The notes below the pieces were generated by a model. The model searched no databases. It was not told the DNA's origin and saw nothing but the letters and a program-made list of their open reading frames with translations. From assembly GCA_027575805.1 (NCBI GenBank), contig JANBPU010000001.1:496001-560000 (forward strand): a stretch of DNA of 64,000 nt, in the 5' to 3' direction. Of this stretch, positions 56,810 through 64,000 are shown piece after piece; positions within the stretch are counted from its first letter, which is position 1; each line of letters starts with the position of its first letter. The translations under genes were made by a program, and so were the position numbers. The DNA is from Mycoemilia scoparia. Lineage: Eukaryota > Kickxellomycota > Kickxellomycetes > Kickxellales > Kickxellaceae.

Positions 56810-57405
56810 TTATGAGAAATTCAAAGACAATAATAATATTTTGATGAGGTGCTATAGAAAAAAACAAAATAATAAAATCAAGGCAAAGCTTTATGGCAAA
56901 CTGTTTACAAGGTTTACCCATAACCTTTGCTTGGGGCACTATTATTCGAGTTTATCGATTTGAGATGATGCAGAAAGTCTCAAACAATAAACAACTTTTG
57001 GGAATCGCTGTAGCTGGATAACGTCATTGGCATTTATCTTTGATTTCTGCTAGTGGATATGATTTATGCTCGCTTCCTTCATTTCTATTGATTCTAATTG
57101 ATAGAAATGTTTTGCAAATGTTGTTAGATGAATGAAGAGTGCATTTGTACTATGATGCCAAGCTTTGAGTCCGATGACGGCCATTATACTATGCCGTTTT
57201 CGGAATTTCGCGAGGGCACATCCTTTGTATAATCAATAAAATTTGAAACAAGAGTTTAGAGGGCCTAATAGTTATGTAATGTTGGGAAACAATGATTAAG
57301 CCAAGGCTTTATTGTATGCAACTATTGGATCGTATAAAATGTGTTCCTTTTTAAATAAATAAATAAATAAAAATAAGTGGGTCTTGGTCCAGAGAGATAG
57401 ACTCT
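56810..57405. other. spacer between importin and UCH37
   Basis: 596 bp of AT-rich DNA with a TAAA repeat at 57350-57373. Promoter of the importin gene and 3' flank of UCH37. No gene seen. Confidence 0.5.
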
Positions 57406-58679
57406 TTACTGATAATCAAACTTCCCCGACCTAGATTCATTTATTATTTTGTCCATGTCGCTGTTGGCTGCCAAATCGCGGATGAGGTTATATATAAGTG
57501 GAATGTAGTTTTGCTTTCGCAAAATGTTGTCCCTCTATTAATGTAACAACACATAGTTTTGTAAAAGGCAGCTTATAGATCCATAAAGGTTGAAAGTGTG
57601 TGGTTTGAGGCTTACCTCATAACGAGCAAATTTGGTCTCTTCTTGTTCAATCTTTTGGTTTAGATCCTCCTTCTGGTACTTGAGAGAAGCAATGGAACTC
57701 TGTGAATTATCGCTATTAGGAGTGCTTTCCAAATCCTTGATTTTGGCGTCTATATCAGATGCCTGCTCACTGTAAAGCTTGCGACGATCCTTTATGATGG
57801 TCATCAGGTTAAACCTGATCTCTGTTTGGGCATAGGAAGCCATGCGATTTTGGATAACCTCAGCTGCCTTAGCAAGCCAGTTATCTTCAGTGCATTCGCC
57901 ATGGGAAATTGGTCTCTGTTTGAGACCGTCCAGCTCATATAGTTTTCCATCTATCCTGACATAGCTTATAAAGTGGAATGCATCCCCATCCTTGGTTGGG
58001 GGTGGCTTGTCATCGTTTAAGAAATCGTCTTGCGGACTGAAGCTGTTGTGTGCTTGACGAATTGTATCGCTGTTATCAATGGCATGGCCACGAAGCTAGG
58101 CATTATTGTTGTTGATAGATATATGTTTATGTTCATTAGTTGCACTTTGTTAAATCTCTGTGGAAATATGGTTAAAGGTCTTACATCTGGAGTCAATTCT
58201 AGAGTAAACTCTTTAAAATGTTTTAACTGGTCATTCAATTCTATCTCGGGCTTGTTTAGAATAATGGACAATATCGCTTGAGTCGCACAGGCATTTTGCA
58301 CCACTTGATGAGCAAAGAATATCCCTTGGGTTTCTTCGTCAGTAGCAGGTGTACCCTGTGGCTGAGTTCCCTGGGCTTTGCTTGTATTCTCATCAACCCA
58401 TTTAAACAGGAATACAAGACCGTATACAGGACTAAATAAAACAAGGATAATACAACATTAAGTGTGTTAAAAATGGTGTGTAATAATCTCTCCACCATGA
58501 TTTTAAAACGTTATTCTTGACTAAAGGGATTATCAAACTTACTTGAGTGCTTTTAGTGAATCCTCATCAAGACTGTATATTTCCTCAACTTGAGTATCCT
58601 TCGCGCCCATCTTTGCAATAAGCTCGGTGAAAAGACCTGGGTCGCTCTCAATAAGACACCACTTTGCTCCATCGGCCAT
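57406..58679 (-). CDS. UCHL5: ubiquitin C-terminal hydrolase UCH37/UCHL5
   Basis: Exons 58679-58543, 58431-58185, 58095-57616 and 57534-57406 give 330 residues (human UCHL5 329). It is a proteasome- or INO80-associated deubiquitinase that trims ubiquitin chains. The catalytic triad is visible: Cys94 in Q-N-A-C-A-T-Q-A-I, His169 in D-G-D-A-F-H-F-I and Asp184 in L-Y-E-L-D-G-L-K. The N-terminal [15 protein letters not shown] is family-typical. The C-terminal extension has a coiled coil (about residues 245-290) and a [12 protein letters not shown] helix matching the UCH37-like domain that binds Rpn13. S. cerevisiae lacks this enzyme. All junctions are in frame. Confidence 0.95.
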
Positions 58680-59208
58680 TTTATTTCCAAATAATAGCTT
58701 TTAAAATACAAAATTGCAAAAAATAGACATAAGAAAGTAACTCAAACGAAACAAATGGATTGGCATCCTTGATGAGTAAGAAGTATGGGTTGACAACTAC
58801 TACAAGTGACGTATGCGCTCCCTTTGCTGACTGAAATAAGCCCTGGTAAAGATTCAGATTCAGACTTATATTTATTTGGCTTTGTATATTTCAAAGACTT
58901 TGATATTCGGATACTTGGGATGTTGTGCTAACCTCCTGTGATAGTAGTTAATGACATTGGAGAGACAATGTGTATCAATAATTCATCCAAAAAATAATTC
59001 ATTCTGGTTAACGTTGGATGCTTGAGCACACAGACGGTCTTGACAGCCCATAATCTTTCATCGTATACCAAGGCTGTGTTCACGTTTGCCTGGTTTATTT
59101 GTTGTATGGGATACAAAGTGTAGATGTCATCACAGGACAGACATTTTTGGTGTTATAAAACACTTTAGTCCCCATTTTTATCTCTTCTTACCTTAGCAGA
59201 TATTCAAA
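58680..59208. other. divergent promoter region, UCH37 to VPS33
   Basis: 529 bp between divergent starts. No coding frame or RNA gene recognised. Confidence 0.5.
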
Positions 59209-62200
59209 ATGAAACTACACAGGGGAGTTCCACAGGTTAATGTGCTTGAGTTGAGAGACCAAATTCGCAGCCAACTCATACAAGTTCTCGATTCGGTAAG
59301 TGTCTACAATGTATTAAATCTATTTACAGTAATGTGTGTTGAAATTAGACAGACTTTGTTCTAAATGCTAAATGCAAACTCTTTAGGTCAGAGGAACCAA
59401 AGCACTGGTTATAGACACCGACCTATCAGGACCCCTTAGTTATATTACTGATATATCGCTTTTACGCGAGCATGGCGTCGAAAAGGTCTATTATCTAGAA
59501 GCATCACCACCACAGACCGACTTGCAGAGTGTGTTATATATTGCTAGGCCAAAGATACCCAAAATCAAATGGATAGCAGGTAAGCCTTAACACATATCGC
59601 ATATTATCAGCATTTATGAATACGCCAAGCAGTGCTGGTAATGAATATTTAATGCTACTAATATAGATCACATAAAGTCGTCAGGGTCGGAATCAAAGAA
59701 TTACACACTATATATGGTCCCAAGGCGTACTCTTCTGTGTGAGCGGATTCTGGAAGAGGAGGGTGTTTTGGGAGATCTGACCCTTGGAGAATTCAGAATG
59801 GATTTTGTTCCACTAGAACGAGATCTATTATCCCTTGAGCTTGGTGGAACTTTCAAAGATCTTTACCTGGTATGCTTTTCTGGCTAATCTAACGGATACA
59901 TTTTTGCCCTGGCTTCTATACTGAATCATTATCCTCATTTTGATTGAATAGGATGGTGACTTTTCTGGAGTATATTATGCGGCAAGAGGACTCATGTCTC
60001 TTCAAGGCAGATACGGGTTCTTTCCACGCATTGTTGGAAAGGGTGACTATGCTCAGGTATTTATAAATATAATAATGTGTTTGTACTACGTGTATGGGCA
60101 TCAAAGCTAGAAATAGTGGGTTATGAAATGATATTCATTTTAAATATATAGATTTTGGGAGAAATCCTAGATCGGATGCGCCGCGAGCTTAGCTCAACAG
60201 ATCGAAATGATGTGGCTCAGAGTAAATGGGCTATATCTGAGCAGTTTGACTCGCTCGTTATAATCGATCGAGCAACAGATCTGGTCACGCCCTTGCTAAC
60301 ACCCTTGTCCTACGAAGGGCTCATCGATGAAGTCTTTGGGATAAAGAATGGTATGAACTTGAAATTTATTTACTTGATTGCATACATTGTAAATTGATTT
60401 TGTCCGAGCCTAAATATTCATTTATGACATCTTTGCACATGAAGGATGTGCTGAGCTTGAGTCAGCAACCAGCATAACCGATTCAAGGCGTCAAGCTGGC
60501 GATGGACAAACAGGTACTACTGAAAATGTGCCAAAGAAGCAGCGGATAACTTTGAACGACACAGATGAGGTATACACCCACGTGCGTGGTCAGAATCTCT
60601 CGGCGGTTGGCCATGTACTAAATAGGCTAGCAAAGGACCTACAGGATAAAAAAGACCTTTTGCATAAAGCCAAGACCACCCGGGAGCTTCGTCAATTTGC
60701 TGACAAGATCGGTGAGATCCAGGCATCACGCCAATCCTTGCAAACACGTAAGTACAATATATCTTTGGCAATGTTTGTCATGTATTTAAGCAGTGCCATA
60801 CCATATGCTACGGATACCAGTGTTAATGAAACTGATGGAACATTTATAGATATATCAGTTGTGGAAAGAATTATAAAAAGGACTCAATCTGATGATTTTA
60901 ACCAGATGCTCGAAGTAGAGCAAAGTAAGTACAATGATATATATCTGTTTTATTCCTTAAAAACATCTAAAAGAGCACTGTAGTTAATAGCTTGATCTTT
61001 TATTGCTACTATATGTGCAGCCTTGTTATCCAATGGAGAACTTGGAAAGGAAGAGATTTCATTTTTAGAACAAATATCTGCGCTTGGGGACCCATCAGCC
61101 GCACCACCACCAAGCAATGGCATAACATATTCGGTATCGCAGATACCCAAACCACCATCCAATATTGCACCAAATTCGATCTACAAACTCCTGAGACTTT
61201 TGTGTCTTTACTACTTGACTGGGGGAACAAGCTTCAAGGCAAAGATGTACGATCAGTGGTGCAACGAAGTTCTGATGGCATTTGGATATCAACACCGGGT
61301 GACTCTAAATAGGTTAAGCTCCGTCGGTCTCTTTGGCCCAGTTCTCGGAACAAAAACAATATCCCTTGATGCTGTCACCAGGAGCAGGTTCGGATTTTTA
61401 GGTAGTGAGCCCGTGAGCGGTGCCCAGAAAACCAAAAAGATACCTACTGCTATGAATCCTTCTACAAAGCCCAGACATCCCGCCCACAACAACACGTTTG
61501 CATATCTACGAAAGACACTTAACCTTTGCTCTGAAGACGTAGAAGTTGCGACACCAACAGATATTAGCTATCTATATTCTGGGTATGCTCCTTTGAGCAT
61601 AAGGTTGCTCCAATGCCTTACAAGGGATGAAGCAGTCACCAAATCAACACGATTAAGGAGGCAGAGCAGTGCCCAGCGGACCACAGACCCCGATGACCAT
61701 GGAAATCATCATTCTGGACCTAATAGTGATACTGGTGGTATTAGTGGTGGATGGAAGGGATGGGAGGATGTCTTGGCAGAAGTTCCAGGAAAGACTGTTG
61801 ACATTATACAAAGACCCAAGGAATCCACAAGTTCTCTGTTCCTTAGCGATTCTTGTAAGTTGTTGGAGATTTTATACTTATTTATATCCTGCAGGCGTGT
61901 GTGTGTATGTACGCATGTTTGTCGGTGAATAATAACTAAAACGAAAATCTGAAAATTTAACCAAAAACAATAGCACGGACCGTATCGGGAAAAGATATTG
62001 TAAATAAACCACCAGCAACCTTGGTTCTGTTTTTAGGTGGATGCACATACTCGGAAATTGCAGCAATAAGATTCCTCTCAAAGCAACGTAAGTTAAAAAA
62101 GACAAATCTGATCTTTGTAGTGCCATGCATAGGTGTGTGTGTTTGTGTGTGTCAGCATTTTCTCCAAACTCAAAATACCGATTCTATACTTTTCTGTTTT

Positions 62201-62287
62201 GTTGATATAGATAACCACCAATACATCATAACCACTACTGACATAATAAATGGTAACTCGTTGCTAGACCCCTTCATCTTTAAATAA
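59209..62287 (+). CDS. VPS33: VPS33, Sec1/Munc18 subunit of HOPS/CORVET
   Basis: Ten exons: 59209-59295, 59387-59579, 59667-59869, 59952-60056, 60152-60350, 60445-60747, 60850-60924, 61021-61854, 61974-62087 and 62211-62287, giving 729 residues. VPS33 binds SNAREs at late endosomes/vacuoles and templates their assembly. Family blocks are L-V-I-D-T-D-L-S-G-P-L, D-S-L-V-I-I-D-R-A-T-D-L-V-T-P-L-L-T-P-L-S-Y-E-G-L-I-D near mid-protein, and L-F-L-G-G-C-T-Y-S-E-I-A-A-I-R-F-L near the C-terminus. A Ser/Gly/His-rich insertion lies at about residues 585-640. Intron 6 (60748-60849) is 102 bp and open in frame. Splicing restores L-Q-T-H-I-S-V-V-E-R, which matches the family. Confidence 0.93.
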
Positions 62288-62502
62288 TCCTGAGGGCGTA
62301 TACTTTTGGTATTTACGTTCTGACAACTGGCATGCTTAACCTTTATTTTCTTTTACTTTGTTTAATTAATCCATATCAGCAAACTTTTCCACAAATTATG
62401 TGCACATCTACACATTTACTCATGTTATCCTCGCCCAGAAAATAATTTATTGATATTTTCAATGAAATACAGCCAAATAAAAAACATATCTCATAATCTA
62501 TT

Positions 62503-63880
62503 TTAGAGAGTAAAGTTGTAAGGCTTAAATGCTTCAGTAAAGTTTTGGGTAGCCTTGATCTCATCGCTTTCTTCCAACACACATGCCTTCCAGTCCTCAC
62601 GCTTTGGCATACCCAAAAACTTTGCCAATACATGTCTATGTACAAGAATAATAAACATTTTAATTTATAGCGAAAGAATAGTTTTTCATATCAGCATATT
62701 CAGTGTGAGACTTCAACAAACTTTATTTGAAATTGTGATATTATGATGCTTACCTTCCGAACTGTAAATTGAAGTATGCTCGGGGTGGGATTTGGCATAT
62801 TAAGGGCGCATCACCATCAGGCAAATCGACTCTGAAGAATCCGAAATAAGGGTTTTCCTGTAAAAAGAAAAACAAAGATAGTATGATACAGAATTGAAAA
62901 GTGGTAGCCAAATAAATCCGAATTTCTACCTAAATTTTAGTTTGATATATACGAGAGAGATACAAAAGAACACAACTTACATGGAAATCCTGTTTCAATA
63001 TGACGCTTTCATCCTTTGCTATCTTTTGGAAAAATTGGCGAATCTCTTGTTTTTTAGAGATAGGAATTGGCACAACTTGGATATGAGAATGCTGGTGGTT
63101 TGCATTTCGACAAATATCGAAAAATACTGGAGCACAATCAAATTTGGCAAAACATTCAGTCAAGGCCTTTTTGAATCTGCTAATATCATTATTACAATCC
63201 GACCAGGCTTCGGTACTGATGTTTGCAAAATGCCGCGGCTTGTCCGTCAAAAACTTCATTGTTGATGGATCGCGAAGGTTGGTTATGTGGCTGATAGGGA
63301 TAATCAGCATGTGTCCCCCACCAGGAATTGGACTGGTATATGTCGATTCGTCTGAAGAGTTGTTGTTGTCAGCTACTAATCCACCCTTGGCCATTGCTAG
63401 ATATGCTTCATCTCCAATTGCCACGATCAGCTGTTTATTGACATCAGGATTTGCTAGACAGAACCAGCAGTTGCTGATTTCTTGGTGCTTCTTTTTGTCC
63501 TTTGAACGACTAATCCTTTCTGGACAGTTTTGGATCCAGTGCCCAGGCTGGTTGCAAGCATGACAGATGTAAGACTCGGGCGGCGGCTTGTGGGCCAGAC
63601 TTGTTGGACCCTCATTCTCACCCTCTCCTGGGCCTTCGCCCTCAATATATGTGATGCTTACGCGCTCAGGACATCTTTGTATCCAGTGACCAGGGTTTTT
63701 GCATATTTTACACATGTATCCTTCAGGGGGCGTAGATGGCTCCTTTTCGGCATCAGTACAGTCCCTTAAAAAGTGGCCGGGTTTCTTGCATTTCCTGCAT
63801 ATATATCCATCTGGTGGGGTTCTTTTGGCCATTTTATTTTGTGGGTTAGCTTTGTCTCCCCAGAAGAAGCTGGCGTTGGA
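62503..63880 (-). CDS. CwfJ/CWF19-like protein with three CCHC zinc knuckles (5' end outside window)
   Basis: Exons 63880-62981, 62857-62754 and 62635-62503 are visible. Reading continues upstream of Met at 63832 (S-F-F-W-G-D-K-A-N-P-Q-N-K) to an acceptor at 63881, so the true N-terminus lies beyond the window. Three zinc knuckles (C-X2-C-X4-H-X4-C) come first: C-R-K-C...G-H-F-L-R-D-C, C-K-I-C...G-H-W-I-Q-R-C and C-H-A-C...G-H-W-I-Q-N-C. CwfJ domain 1 follows, HIT-like, with C-W-F-C-L-A-N-P, G-G-G-H-M-L-I-I-P and N-H-Q-H-S-H-I-Q-V-V-P. CwfJ domain 2 ends with P-Y-F-G-F-F-R-V-D-L-P and R-H-V-L-A-K-F. Relatives (Drn1, CWF19L1) act in lariat turnover and splicing. The 3' end converges with VPS33, 215 bp apart. 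Confidence 0.9.
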
Positions 63881-64000
63881 CTATTAGGAAATTATATCAT
63901 GTTAGTGGTTTAGTAATGTAAAGCATTCAAACAACAGCAATAATAATAATAGTTGTGTTTTTGGAAGAGAGAGCGCAGAAAAATGGGTAGAATTTGTACT
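63881..64000 (-). other. probable intron or upstream part of the CwfJ gene
   Basis: The sequence ends (minus strand) in a C-T-A-A-T-A-G acceptor at 63881 and carries an ATT repeat. No donor is seen within the window, so the exon boundary lies outside or is not recognised. Confidence 0.45.

Noticed and set aside
1..64000. tRNA, rRNA, CRISPR array or intact transposase
   Set aside because: No tRNA-like T-loop/acceptor combination, rRNA block, spaced direct repeats or transposase domain was recognised on either strand by eye. A tRNA scan would settle the first.

Overview
The window is eukaryotic nuclear DNA and almost certainly fungal. Many genes carry several short introns (about 60-110 bp) with GT/GC...AG ends and CTAAC/TACTAAC-like branch sites. 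The gene content is fungal: a velvet regulator, a GATA factor with a fungal N-terminal domain, an Rsm1/NIPA-type zinc finger and a beta-carbonic anhydrase. Other traits are unlike budding yeast: a large tuberin (TSC2), an animal-like HPRT, a MoaD-type molybdopterin synthase subunit, UCH37, and a coproporphyrinogen oxidase with an N-terminal targeting/membrane-like extension. This mix suggests an early-diverging fungus (a zygomycete-type or Zoopagomycota-like lineage), but I cannot place it further from sequence alone.

Layout. 0.9-12 kb: beta-carbonic anhydrase (+), coproporphyrinogen III oxidase (+), lysine-rich H1-like protein (-), SR splicing factor (-), FAD synthase (+), mitochondrial rRNA methyltransferase Mrm1 (-). 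13.8-23.4 kb: two-finger GATA factor (+), Yip1 (-), TAF5 (+), and an unknown RGG/SIM-containing protein (-). 24.3-33 kb: neuronal-calcium-sensor-like protein (-), a small membrane ORF (-), MoaD/MOCS2A (+), velvet factor (-), Rsm1/NIPA zinc finger (-), HPRT (+). 33.4-41.6 kb: intronless tuberin (+) and a five-exon unknown proline-rich protein (+). 41.6-52.9 kb: an 11-kb gene-poor tract with microsatellites, MITE copies and two weak orphan ORFs. 52.9-63.9 kb: importin-13-like karyopherin (-), UCH37 (-), VPS33 (+), and the 3' part of a CwfJ/CWF19-like zinc-knuckle protein (-) that runs off the right edge.

The genes are mostly housekeeping and regulatory and form no single pathway. Loose themes are pre-mRNA splicing (SR protein, CwfJ protein), transcription (TAF5, GATA, velvet), nuclear transport (importin, Rsm1), membrane traffic (Yip1, VPS33) and growth signalling (TSC2). 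The most distinctive discovery is a family of about 50-140-bp inverted-repeat elements. There are at least ten full copies and one 48-bp derivative. All are in introns or intergenic DNA, and most are flanked by TA, so I read them as Tc1/mariner-like MITEs. Second is a cluster of four introns whose reading frames require GC-AG splice sites. All exon models were derived by hand from reading frame, splice consensus and family similarity; no alignment was run.
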